DNA of 31,876 nucleotides from JBBQSU01 sp038234815 (GCA_038234815.1 JBBQSU010000022.1:1-31876), one strand, 5' to 3'. Counted from the first letter of the stretch, positions 7,261-14,997 are shown. Program-made: numbers and translations. Notes: generated by a model from the sequence alone, not told the origin.

Positions 7261-8442
7261 ATGTTTTGCGACATGCAAGCTGCCAACCCGGTGGAACAAT
7301 TTCGCGTCGCTTTGGTGATTGAACGTCAGGTGGGCTATCGCGAATACGTCTTACGGGGAATCTGGAAATATGCCACGCGAGCAGGTAATTGGCTGTGCCA
7401 GGGTACGGATCTCCGCATGGAAGCGATTCCCTTGATCGCCGAATGGAAACCGCAAGGCATTATTGCGGGCATGTGGGACATGGCGGTGGCCGAGGAACTC
7501 GTGAAATTGGACATTCCACTGGTGGATGTGTTTGACTGGGCTTCGCATCTGGCGGTGAAGCGGGTGGGGTTGGACGATCGGGAAGTCGGCCGCATGGCGG
7601 CCGAGTATTTGTGCAATCGCGAGTTTTCCAATTTCGCCATGGTGGGATGGTTGGGCGTTCCATTTGCGAAGGCCAGGCAGGCGGGATTTGTGAAGAGCCT
7701 GGCCGAAGCTGGACATGTGTGTTTGATGGCGCCACCCAATTGCGTCGATGGTGGCACGTGGTCGCTGTATTATCAGCGGCACGTTCGTCAGCAACTGCGT
7801 GACTGGATTAAGAGTTTGCCGTTGCCGACGGCGGTGTTTGCGGTGAATGATGACGCTGGGGTGCGGGTGATCGAGACCTGTCGTGAGTTGGACATCCACG
7901 TGCCAGAGCAGATATGCGTTTTGGGAGTGGATAATGACAGTTTTCTTTGCCAGTTGACCCATCCGCCGTTGTCGAGCATTGAAATCGGTCCGGAGCGCAT
8001 CGGCTATCAGGCAGCAGCGCTGCTCGATCAGATGATGCACCACCAGCCGGTGTCGGATCAACCGGTCCTATTGCCACCGGTTCAGGTGATCGAACGACAG
8101 AGCACCGACGTGATGGCGGTGGAAGATGCTGAGATCGCTTCGGCGCTGCAATTCATCCGCACGAATGCACATCGACAGATCAAGGTCGCTGACGTGCTAA
8201 ACCACGTGGCGATGCCGCGGCGTACGTTGGAAAGGCGTTTTCAGGCGCAATTGGGCCGTGGGCCTTTGCAGGAGATTCTCCGGATGCGATTTGATCGTGC
8301 CAAGCATCTATTGATTGAAACTGATCTGTCGATACCGATGGTTGCCCGGCGCAGCGGTTTCGGTGGGGCCGAGCGATTCTGCAGCATGTTCCGCAAGCAT
8401 ATGGGAAAAACGCCGTCGGAATTTCGCCGCAGCGTTCAGTAA
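7261..8442 (+). CDS. XylR-like transcriptional regulator (PBP-like sensor plus AraC HTH)
   Basis: A 393-residue regulator. Residues about 14-275 form a periplasmic-binding-protein/LacI-like sugar-sensing domain (VERGI-type opening RVALVIERQVGYREYVLRGI, then GLDDREVGRMAAEYL and VLGVDNDSFLCQLTHPPLSSIEI, typical of XylR). The last 100 residues are an AraC-type double helix-turn-helix (RTLERRFQAQLGRGPLQEI and RSGFGGAERFCSMFRKHMGKTPSEFR). Relatives sense sugars and control carbohydrate genes in planctomycetes and Verrucomicrobia. The start at 7261 has no ribosome-binding site; ATG 7273 is an alternative. No glycoside hydrolase or sugar transporter lies beside it, so its targets are probably the divergent PEP-CTERM and pseudopilin genes. 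That is inferred from position only. Confidence 0.9.
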   Translation: MFCDMQAANPVEQFRVALVIERQVGYREYVLRGIWKYATRAGNWLCQGTDLRMEAIPLIAEWKPQGIIAGMWDMAVAEELVKLDIPLVDVFDWASHLAVKRVGLDDREVGRMAAEYLCNREFSNFAMVGWLGVPFAKARQAGFVKSLAEAGHVCLMAPPNCVDGGTWSLYYQRHVRQQLRDWIKSLPLPTAVFAVNDDAGVRVIETCRELDIHVPEQICVLGVDNDSFLCQLTHPPLSSIEIGPERIGYQAAALLDQMMHHQPVSDQPVLLPPVQVIERQSTDVMAVEDAEIASALQFIRTNAHRQIKVADVLNHVAMPRRTLERRFQAQLGRGPLQEILRMRFDRAKHLLIETDLSIPMVARRSGFGGAERFCSMFRKHMGKTPSEFRRSVQ

Positions 8443-8778
8443 ACGTTTTTGCCCGCACATGAGAACGGGTTGATACGCACGAAGGAAATGGAACGGTGTT
8501 GGAACCGCTGGTTGGGGCGGGCGGTCCACACCATTTGGCCAATACTCTGCTTCGCGTCGGAGTAGAGGCTGACGGAAGTTTGCTGGGGACATTGGCGTAG
8601 CGCACGGAGGAAGTGGGAGTTCGGTGAATCCCGCGCTGGGGGCTTGGCGCCCCCGGGGACGCGCGACGCAAGCGCTTACGGTTAACAGACGGATGGGGTC
8701 GTTCTGTGATCGTGCAAGCCTGAATTATCCGTGTTCATCTTTGGACGGCATTCTCCTCATTTTGCCCCCGTCGAGGAA
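8443..8778. other. Intergenic stretch downstream of the regulator
   Basis: No gene is supported. It holds repeat copy B (8517-8584), the motif GAAGTGGGAGTTCGG at 8611-8625 (compare 5069-5083), and a strong GC hairpin at 8636-8656 (GGGGGC/GCCCCC core, no T-tract). A short phrase around 8719-8740 reads like a dispersed intergenic repeat, but no second copy lies in the window. Confidence 0.6.
8517..8584 (+). repeat. Inverted-repeat copy B flanking the PEP-CTERM cassette
   Basis: Plus-strand counterpart of the minus-strand repeat at 4951-5020. Both share CGGTCCACAC-C/A-ATTTGGCCAATACTC and, after a more variable middle, CTTCGCG/TTTCGCG and GACGGAA. It begins 75 bases after the regulator's stop codon. 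The degree of divergence argues against recent movement. Confidence 0.65.
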
Positions 8779-8812
8779 TTGGTGCGCTTTTGGGCGCCAA
8801 AAAGCGCACCAA
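8779..8812. promoter_or_regulatory. Palindrome P1, TGCGC-N5-GGCGCC-N5-GCGCA type
   Basis: A nearly perfect 34-base inverted repeat: outer arms TTGGTGCGC and GCGCACCAA, inner arms TTTT/AAAAA, core GGCGCC at 8793-8798. It lies upstream of the promoter-like sequence at 8845-8873. It shares exact spacing with palindrome P2, 115 bases away centre to centre. It lacks a T-tract on either strand, so it is not a typical terminator. Confidence 0.7.
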
Positions 8813-8844
8813 GATTTGACCCCTTCCAAAAAAAAATAAAATTT

Positions 8845-8873
8845 TTTACAAATCGTTTATTCGCAGATATTTA
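8845..8873 (+). promoter_or_regulatory. Promoter-like sequence with A/T-rich upstream element
   Basis: TTTACA (8845-8850), a 17-base spacer and TATTTA (8868-8873) are preceded by a run of A and T from 8828 to 8847 that resembles an UP element. Transcription would begin near 8880, placing palindrome P2 about 15-46 bases into the message and the ribosome-binding site AAAGGAG at 8941-8947. The AT-richness stands out against the GC-rich surroundings. Confidence 0.45.
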
Positions 8874-8894
8874 AGTCCATTTTGGGGCACTCCA

Positions 8895-8926
8895 AGTTGC
8901 GCGAAAAGGCGCCAATTCGCGCAACT
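8895..8926. promoter_or_regulatory. Palindrome P2, same architecture as P1
   Basis: Arms AGTTGCGCGAA (8895-8905) and TTCGCGCAACT (8916-8926) are perfectly complementary around a GGCGCC core at 8908-8913. The pattern TGCGC-N5-GGCGCC-N5-GCGCA is identical in spacing to P1 although the N5 segments differ. It could be a DNA operator, or a hairpin in the leader RNA of the small reading frame at 8955. Confidence 0.7.
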
Positions 8927-8954
8927 CTTGCCCTCAGGGTAAAGGAGTATAGTG

Positions 8955-9911
8955 ATGAGCACCAACCAGTTGATCGCGCTGACGACCAGTTTAGCCGTGT
9001 GCGTTTACGTCGCGCGGCTCTTGCTCGGTATTGGATTCGGGCCGGGGCAGTCGTCCGCCGAAGCCGGGCTTACAAATGCGCCATTCCTGGGTCGCGTTTA
9101 CGCCGCGGGATTTCCCTGTCTTGAAGGCACCGGACGATCTCAACAAATGGGACCTCCCGAATACCCCGCCGGACTCGGAAACGACCTGCTCGCGACACCC
9201 TTGCGACCCCAAAGGGACCTCTTTGGGACCCCCTTTGGACCCCCTTTTGTCATTCAAACCAGCGCGAAATATGCAAATTTGCCTGATTTTCGACGAAACC
9301 TGGTCCGCGGCACCCAAGTGTGTACAAAACAGGGCGTCCTGCGGCGGACAGGATCCTGGCGACGACGGGCAACGGCAAATTGCGGCGAAGCGTTTCCAAC
9401 TCGCACTTTACCTGATGGGAGAGGAGCAGCGCGCCGGGCTTTGGTGATAGTTCCCGCGCCCGGTCTCACCCGGCGCATCGGGGAGGAAAGTAAGGCGGGG
9501 GGTCGTCACAACTACGCGTTAAGCCCCCGGACTATGGCGAGGCAATCTTCCATTCCCCCGGGTTCTCTGCACAATATCATCGATGCTTGCTCCCGCGACT
9601 GTTTTGCCGGCTGCCCCGGTCCAAGCCACCCCTTCAGCACTATTGCGGCGATGGTCGCAGGCGGCGGTGTGGATGTTCGTCATCGGCCTGATTGTCCTGG
9701 CATTTTATTGGGGAACGGCCTTCCGCAGGTTCACTTGGGAGATCACCAGCCCGATCCATTTTCGGGGGGATATCCAAGGCGGCGGGTATGCCTGGGGCAC
9801 CGCAGCCAACGGGCCGGAGGGATTCCTCAACATCTACGAGCGCATGCGCCACCAGCGCAGCGGATATCTGCCGCCCCCCACCGAGCCGGATGGGTCAATC
9901 CTGCCGGCTAA
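8955..9911 (+). CDS. Reading frame with strong RBS and N-terminal membrane helix; doubtful beyond it
   Basis: An ATG at 8955 (or GTG 8952) follows AAAGGAG at an ideal distance and lies behind a promoter-like sequence. The first 30 codons encode a probable membrane helix (LIALTTSLAVCVYVARLLLG) and look coding. The frame stays open to 9911, but its last 330 bases lie inside the GT-C-like gene in another frame, and the rest has no recognisable family. Either only a short peptide is made, the gene is frameshifted (another plus frame is open to 9447), or the stretch is a decayed gene. I do not recognise the product. The end coordinate is simply the first in-frame stop. Confidence 0.22.
   Translation: MSTNQLIALTTSLAVCVYVARLLLGIGFGPGQSSAEAGLTNAPFLGRVYAAGFPCLEGTGRSQQMGPPEYPAGLGNDLLATPLRPQRDLFGTPFGPPFVIQTSAKYANLPDFRRNLVRGTQVCTKQGVLRRTGSWRRRATANCGEAFPTRTLPDGRGAARRALVIVPAPGLTRRIGEESKAGGRHNYALSPRTMARQSSIPPGSLHNIIDACSRDCFAGCPGPSHPFSTIAAMVAGGGVDVRHRPDCPGILLGNGLPQVHLGDHQPDPFSGGYPRRRVCLGHRSQRAGGIPQHLRAHAPPAQRISAAPHRAGWVNPAG
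9205..9248. repeat. Four tandem copies of an 11-bp unit (GACCYC-rich)
   Basis: GACC begins at 9205, 9216, 9227 and 9238, exactly 11 bases apart: GACCCCAAAGG, GACCTCTTTGG, GACCCCCTTTG, GACCCCCTTTT. Part of it also folds (CCAAAG/CTTTGG). It lies in the gene-poor stretch before the GT-C-like gene; no role is evident. Confidence 0.6.
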
Positions 9912-11619
9912 TCGGGTGCGTTGGAATCGCTGGCTGGATTACGCCCCACTCCGCCTGAGCATCATGACGCTTTGGGCCGGACACAATCAGCGGGTTTTCA
10001 AGGATCAGTCACCAGAAAACTGGCGGGACGATTATGACTTCAATCGGCCGGTGCTGCTTTTCAACACCGCCATGGAACTGATGGGCGCGGTCTGCGCTTT
10101 TTTCATCGTCCGGATGTGGGTGATCCGCAAGGCCTATCCCGCGCCGACGGTTTCGTGGCCGAAGGAACTTTGGCTGCGGTTTCGTGGGGCCAGTCCACCG
10201 ATGCTAGAACCTGTTCCGGCACACGCGCCGTTTACGGGTTGGGCGGCGGGGCTGATTGCGGCGCTGGCGCTATGGTTCAACCCGGCGATGGTCATCAGCG
10301 CGCACGGTTGGCCCACGTGGGATATGTGGATCGTGCCGATGTACCTGCTGGCGATCATGCTGGCCAGCTACGATTTCTGGCTGTTTTCGGGGTTGGTCAT
10401 GGGTCTTGGGGTAATGTTTAAAGGGCAGCAGCTTGTGGGCGCGCCGGTATTCCTGGCCTGGACGCTGCTGCTGGGCAGAATCTCCCGCGCCGTCGGCTGG
10501 GTATGTGGATTTTGCATCGCCATCGCGGCAGTCGCCTCGCCGTGGATATTGACGATCATCCCCCCCGACAAGTTGGAAGCCCTGTGGAACTTCCAAAGCC
10601 GCTCGTTTCACCCTTGGGAAGTACGCTACGTCGCCGAACGCGTCTGGAATGGCCCGGCCATCCTCTGGGCGCTGGGCGTGCTTCTGGCCAGCGTGGCCGC
10701 GCCGCTCGTTCGGCGCTTGAAAAACCGCAGGATTCAGTGGTCACTGTTCGCAGCGATTGGGCTGCTGCTGGCTTACCCGATATTCCATCGCCATGACACG
10801 CGAGCCGTCGCGATGCTATTGGCCGGCCTTGCGGCTTTTGCTCTGGCGACGTGGTTCTGCCGACGCTGGCGGTCGCGCGTCACTTTCAGTCTCACTTCGG
10901 TGGCAATCAGCATCCTGCTGGGACTGCTCTTTTTCAACGGATCGACCGCCTGGTGGGACTGCGGAATTCGCTATGGCACGCAGCATTGGCGGAAGCTGGT
11001 GATGGGCGTGACCAGCAACCTGCCGGGCATTCTGGCCAATCGCTATGGCTGGTCGATGGATGACCTGGACGAAATTGCATTTAAATTAGATGCAGGCAAT
11101 ACCCTGCATCTGATCAGCACCCCGATTGATGTAAGCGTGCAGGCGTTTTTACAGGGACTTTTTGTGCTGGCCATGATCCCCTGCCTTTGGGGGGTGGCAA
11201 GGCATGCCCGCAGGAACGATCCGCGATTTCTGGTGGCGATCACCGCGCCGTGGCTCGTGTTTTTCTGCTTCCCACCCCAAATCCACGAGCGATATCTGCT
11301 GTTTGCCGCCGGCGTGGGGGCCATCCTTATCGGCCAGAGCGTCGGCATGTTTCTATTGAGCCTCCTGATGACCATTGCGACGTGGTGCATGACGATCCAC
11401 GTGATGCTCAATGCCGGCGATCGCGGGGGGTTTGGGCGATTGCTGGCCAATCACTTCCCCGACTGGATGACCGCTCGCGCGGGATTCACGATGAGGCGGA
11501 TCATGGAAGGCCTCTATCCCGACATAGGCTACGGCATTGTCCTGATGGGACTGATCTTCATTTATGTCTGCGTGCGATCGACGCCGGCCCGGCGCCTTCC
11601 ACCGGAGAACAAACAATGA
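9583..11619 (+). CDS. Polytopic membrane protein, GT-C-type glycosyltransferase-like
   Basis: A 678-residue protein with many membrane helices (the first at about 28-45). It carries large hydrophilic loops early (about 50-145) and the signature PPQIHERYLLF at 564-574, a HERY-type motif seen in GT-C mannosyl/glucosyltransferases that use lipid-linked sugars. The WFNPAMVISAHGWPTWDMW segment (near 220-245) also resembles that superfamily. An early Arg/Asp-rich loop (FRGDIQGG, residues near 60) is where the catalytic Asp of GT-C enzymes would be expected. The sugar and acceptor cannot be told. The start at 9583 lacks a ribosome-binding site, so a later start is possible. The stop overlaps the next gene's start (ATGA), which indicates translational coupling. 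Confidence 0.72.
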   Translation: MLAPATVLPAAPVQATPSALLRRWSQAAVWMFVIGLIVLAFYWGTAFRRFTWEITSPIHFRGDIQGGGYAWGTAANGPEGFLNIYERMRHQRSGYLPPPTEPDGSILPANRVRWNRWLDYAPLRLSIMTLWAGHNQRVFKDQSPENWRDDYDFNRPVLLFNTAMELMGAVCAFFIVRMWVIRKAYPAPTVSWPKELWLRFRGASPPMLEPVPAHAPFTGWAAGLIAALALWFNPAMVISAHGWPTWDMWIVPMYLLAIMLASYDFWLFSGLVMGLGVMFKGQQLVGAPVFLAWTLLLGRISRAVGWVCGFCIAIAAVASPWILTIIPPDKLEALWNFQSRSFHPWEVRYVAERVWNGPAILWALGVLLASVAAPLVRRLKNRRIQWSLFAAIGLLLAYPIFHRHDTRAVAMLLAGLAAFALATWFCRRWRSRVTFSLTSVAISILLGLLFFNGSTAWWDCGIRYGTQHWRKLVMGVTSNLPGILANRYGWSMDDLDEIAFKLDAGNTLHLISTPIDVSVQAFLQGLFVLAMIPCLWGVARHARRNDPRFLVAITAPWLVFFCFPPQIHERYLLFAAGVGAILIGQSVGMFLLSLLMTIATWCMTIHVMLNAGDRGGFGRLLANHFPDWMTARAGFTMRRIMEGLYPDIGYGIVLMGLIFIYVCVRSTPARRLPPENKQ

Positions 11620-12113
11620 CCCGACTCCTCCTATCCAGAATCGTGCTGATCAGCTGGGGATTGTTCTTCGGGGCCAACCTGGCGGTTTTCGTGATAATGC
11701 TGGCGCTGTTTCGAGAGTTGCCAGGCGTGGCCGGACAGGCCGGCGGGACGATTTTTACGGCTTACGAGCGACTGGCGTTGCTGGTGGGGGCGGTGCTGCT
11801 CATTGGCTTGGCTACGCTCCGACTGAGATTCAAACGCGCCGCCGCGACACTGGCGTTTGTTCTCATCGGCTTGGCGAGCCTGACGGTCATGGCCAGCAGC
11901 CTCTGGGTCACCCCGCGAATTAACCAGATGCGCCTTGAGAAGCAGACCACAACGCCGGCATTCCGCTCGCTGCACGGCCGATCCATGCTGCTTTTCTCGG
12001 GCCAGGCCCTGCTGCTGCTGATTACGGGGCTGATTCTTCCGGCGACATGGCGCGAAGGGCCGAATACATTGCCAGCCACTGATCGGGAGAAAATTGTTCC
12101 GGGCGAAGCGTAA
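11616..12113 (+). CDS. DUF4149-like small membrane protein
   Basis: A 165-residue protein with four probable membrane helices (about 8-30, 50-70, 78-98 and 130-150). The phrase WVTPRIN, followed by an F-x-LHGRS motif before the last helix, fits the DUF4149/TMEM205-like family, whose function is unknown. Its ATG at 11616 overlaps the stop of the GT-C-like gene by four bases. The 3' end overlaps the convergent rsmA gene by 92 bases, so the last 30 or so codons are read on both strands. Confidence 0.7.
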   Translation: MTRLLLSRIVLISWGLFFGANLAVFVIMLALFRELPGVAGQAGGTIFTAYERLALLVGAVLLIGLATLRLRFKRAAATLAFVLIGLASLTVMASSLWVTPRINQMRLEKQTTTPAFRSLHGRSMLLFSGQALLLLITGLILPATWREGPNTLPATDREKIVPGEA

Positions 12114-12885
12114 TATCCAGCCGACAGTTGGTTGCGATCGCCGGGTCATACCCCGCCTGCGCGATCGCCTTTCGCAGCGTCTTGCGACGATAGGCGAACA
12201 CTTTATGAACAAAAATACTAAAGTGATGCGCTGTCGATCCCAACCGATCCACGCGAGTCAGCCGCACCAGGGCCGAGTCGATCTTCGGCGCGGGCCAGAA
12301 CGCCTGGGGCGGGAGTGTTCGCAGGATTTCGACCCTTGCCAGAAGCTGCGCGACCACCGACAACGGGCCAAAGTCGTCACCGCCCGCTGGCGCTTTGAGC
12401 CGGTCGGCCACTTCCTTTTGCACGGTGAACGCCAGCAAATCCACGCCCGCCATCAACAGCTCGATCGCCAGCGGGGAAGCGATGTTATAGGGGAGATTGG
12501 CTACCAGCTTGACCGGCGCGCCGGCGGACCGGACCTGGCCGATCACCTCAGCCAGCGATGGATTCAGCGCGTGCTTGCCCGACAGGGCATCGCCTTCGAT
12601 CAACACGAAGTTCGCATTCCCGGCCAGCGTCTGCCGCAACATGCCGGCAAGATCGCGATCGATTTCCACCGCAATCACACGCGAAGCCCGCTGGAGCAGT
12701 TCTTCTGTCAGCGTGCCCGTGCCCGGGCCGACTTCAATCACCACGTCGCCAGCGACGATCAACCCGGCATCGGCCACGATGCGCACCAGGTTCTGGTCGA
12801 TCATGAAATTCTGTCCGAACCGGTGTCGCGGCTCGGTATCGGCCTGCGACAACAGCGCGAGAATTTCCTGCTTGGTTTGCGCCAT
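12022..12885 (-). CDS. rsmA: 16S rRNA adenine(1518)/(1519) dimethyltransferase
   Basis: A 287-residue KsgA/RsmA enzyme, which transfers four methyl groups from SAM to two adjacent adenines near the 3' end of 16S rRNA during 30S maturation. Visible signatures are HRFGQNF (21-27), SAM motif I EVGPGTG (51-57), acidic EID (74-76), EGDAL (97-101), catalytic NLPY (130-133), then FTVQKEVADRL and FWPAPKIDSALV. The length is usual for the family. The start at 12885 has no strong ribosome-binding site but matches the family N-terminus. The C-terminal end overlaps the convergent DUF4149-like gene. Confidence 0.95.
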   Translation of the reverse strand: MAQTKQEILALLSQADTEPRHRFGQNFMIDQNLVRIVADAGLIVAGDVVIEVGPGTGTLTEELLQRASRVIAVEIDRDLAGMLRQTLAGNANFVLIEGDALSGKHALNPSLAEVIGQVRSAGAPVKLVANLPYNIASPLAIELLMAGVDLLAFTVQKEVADRLKAPAGGDDFGPLSVVAQLLARVEILRTLPPQAFWPAPKIDSALVRLTRVDRLGSTAHHFSIFVHKVFAYRRKTLRKAIAQAGYDPAIATNCRLDITLRPEQFSPDQWLAMYSALRAMSPEESAP

Positions 12886-12939
12886 CGTGCCGGCAAACGT
12901 AAAACAACCGGGTGGAAACGTAAAGCCGGTGACGACGTA

Positions 12940-14970
12940 CTAGCGATTGGAGAGCGGGTCTTCGGGATACTTGGTTTTGAGAAGCTCTCGGAGCGCCTTG
13001 CTTTTGGGAGGGTCGGATTTTTCCAACAACCGGCTGGCCTGATCCAGCAGCGCCGGGGCATAGCTGTTGGTGGGAAACGCGCTGGCGAAGGCCTCGGCCA
13101 CCTTGGCCGCGGGCTTGGGTTGATTGCGCTTTTCAATCAGCTTCACGCGCAGGAGCGTGCTGTAGCCCTCGAGGAAGTCAGACGGGTATCGCTGCTGCCA
13201 CTTTTCCCAGGTCTCCTCGCCGGTTTCTACGTCGCCTTCGGTGATGAAGTATTCGGTAGTCCGGGCCATCGCCCCACTTACAGCTACCTGCTTTTCAGGC
13301 GCTTCTTCGGCCGGCAGGCTTTCCAAAACGGTTTTGCCCTCCGCGGGCTTGCCGGACAAAATCAGCGCCTGGCCATACAGTCTGCGGCCGTATGCGTCCT
13401 GGCGCTGGGCGAGCAGTTTGACCGCAGCATCGAAATCCGCCTTCCACCAGAGCAATATCTGCCCTTCAATGCGTCCCTGAGCCCCGCGCAGGTCCGACCC
13501 ATCCGGCACCTTCTGCCAGATTTTCAGGATCGGATCGATCTTACCGGCATTGAGCGCCGTCTTGGTAAGTTCGCGCATGACCGCCTGTGTGTCCTTCGCG
13601 TCGGAATGGGTTTTCACTTGCACCAGTTGATCGGCTGCATCGAGTGCGGCATTGATGCGGTTAGCCCGAAGGTGCAGCCAGGTCGCGGCCGTCAGCGCCG
13701 CAGGGGACAGCGCCGGCAGGTCATAGCCTTCGACCAGTTTCGACTGCACTGGCGGTTCCTCATTGGCCGGGTTGCCGATATTTTCATAATCGCGCGACAC
13801 CTGCACGCGATCGGTCTGCACGTCGGCATTGGCCCCCAGGCGGACGGTCAGCCGCACGGGAAAAATCCCTTCGGTCAGAAACACGTGGTCCACTTTCTGT
13901 CCAGAAGCCTTCTGGCCGTCACCAAAATCCCATTCAAATTTGGGTGGAGTGGTGGTCTTAGGGACGTTGGCGGTGAATTGCACGCGATGCGCGTAGCGGT
14001 CGGCGAAGAAACATTCGGCCTGATAATCGGGTGTGAAATCAGCGATGAGAACTTTGTCGTTCATCTCCAGGGCACCGGCATTACCACGGATGACAAACCC
14101 GAATGCGTCCCGGGGCAACACGTCGAAGTTGCTCATCTGCGGTGTTTTCCAGGCAACGGTGAACCACCCGGGGCCGCTATGATTGACGTGATGGAGCAGA
14201 AACGGGTGCGGCCCGCGATTGAGATTGACCTTGGTATTCTGGCGGGAATCGTTTGGCCCGATCCGGGCAAACAGGACCGGCTTGCCGTCCAGCCAGAGCG
14301 ACGCCTGATCATCCACCGCCATTGCAAAAACGTATTCCCCTTCCTGGGGAACGAAGAAACTGCCGGAGAGTTTGCTGATGGTCGCTTCCTGCTCTCCGAA
14401 CGGATTGGAGCCGAGAAACGGCCGGTCGATCATCGTGCGACCCAGGACCGGTTGGGCTTTTTCGAAGGTCTGCTCCATCGCCCGGGGGTTTTCGGTTGGC
14501 CCGCCACCGAACGCGCGCATTTCAAGAAGCAACCCGCGGCCCGGCTTCCAGTCGCGCAGCTTGGGCGGGAGGGGATCAAGCTTATCACCGCCGAAATAGG
14601 CGTAGTATTTTCGTTGCGTTTTAACCGGGGCAAAAAGGACGCGCACCTGATCGCCGGGTCCGGTCATGATCGCGCGGCTGGGGACGAGTTCACCATCGGG
14701 CAGGGCCACGCGGATGTCCTCACCGTTGGGCTTGTGATGTCCGCCGGTATAAAATGCGATCATCGCCACCTCGTCACCGACGGCGCGCTGATCGTCCCAA
14801 ATCAGCTCAACCGGCCTGCGATAAGGCCAGGTGGTGTTGAACCAACCCGCCAGCGTAGTTGTGCCGAGGTGCAACAAAAGTATTGTCGCCAAAACAACCG
14901 TCCGCGCGCACCCGCGGGCTAAGATCGAGCGGGGTGCACGAACGGAAATTGTCTTGCGCCACAATTGCAT
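12940..14970 (-). CDS. Exported surface protein: DUF2341-like, PA14-like, PKD and TPR-like regions
   Basis: A 676-residue protein with a signal peptide or anchor (helix about 24-41). Residues 42-130 resemble DUF2341 (WPYRRPVELI and KYYAYFGG); 200-285 resemble a PA14 domain (GEYVFAMAVDDQASLWLDG and GWFTVAWK). A PKD domain follows with WDFGDG at 347-352 and FLTEGIFPVRLTV. From about 415 to the end the protein is alpha-helical and repeat-like (TPR type), without catalytic motifs. The combination suggests a carbohydrate- or protein-binding surface scaffold; no enzyme domain is visible. It is divergent from the HAD gene with only 27 bases between starts. The helical tail is an unusual partner for PA14/PKD domains. 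Confidence 0.72.
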   Translation of the reverse strand: MQLWRKTISVRAPRSILARGCARTVVLATILLLHLGTTTLAGWFNTTWPYRRPVELIWDDQRAVGDEVAMIAFYTGGHHKPNGEDIRVALPDGELVPSRAIMTGPGDQVRVLFAPVKTQRKYYAYFGGDKLDPLPPKLRDWKPGRGLLLEMRAFGGGPTENPRAMEQTFEKAQPVLGRTMIDRPFLGSNPFGEQEATISKLSGSFFVPQEGEYVFAMAVDDQASLWLDGKPVLFARIGPNDSRQNTKVNLNRGPHPFLLHHVNHSGPGWFTVAWKTPQMSNFDVLPRDAFGFVIRGNAGALEMNDKVLIADFTPDYQAECFFADRYAHRVQFTANVPKTTTPPKFEWDFGDGQKASGQKVDHVFLTEGIFPVRLTVRLGANADVQTDRVQVSRDYENIGNPANEEPPVQSKLVEGYDLPALSPAALTAATWLHLRANRINAALDAADQLVQVKTHSDAKDTQAVMRELTKTALNAGKIDPILKIWQKVPDGSDLRGAQGRIEGQILLWWKADFDAAVKLLAQRQDAYGRRLYGQALILSGKPAEGKTVLESLPAEEAPEKQVAVSGAMARTTEYFITEGDVETGEETWEKWQQRYPSDFLEGYSTLLRVKLIEKRNQPKPAAKVAEAFASAFPTNSYAPALLDQASRLLEKSDPPKSKALRELLKTKYPEDPLSNR

Positions 14971-14997
14971 CGGAGTTGGCTCTTGTCCATCTATACC

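Noticed and set aside
8717..8830. Replication origin (DnaA box-like TTATCCGTG plus AT-rich tract)
   Set aside because: Only one poor box match is present, with no cluster, and dnaA, dnaN or gidA are not nearby. The AT tract is better explained as a promoter element.
8443..9582. Insertion sequence or transposon remnant
   Set aside because: No transposase motif, no terminal inverted repeats at matching ends and no target duplication were found; palindromes and short repeats alone do not support it.
12094..14922. A 942-codon plus-strand reading frame antisense to rsmA and the surface protein
   Set aside because: It covers two well-supported minus-strand genes, has no family resemblance, and is Arg/His/Gln-rich in the manner of antisense frames in GC-rich DNA.
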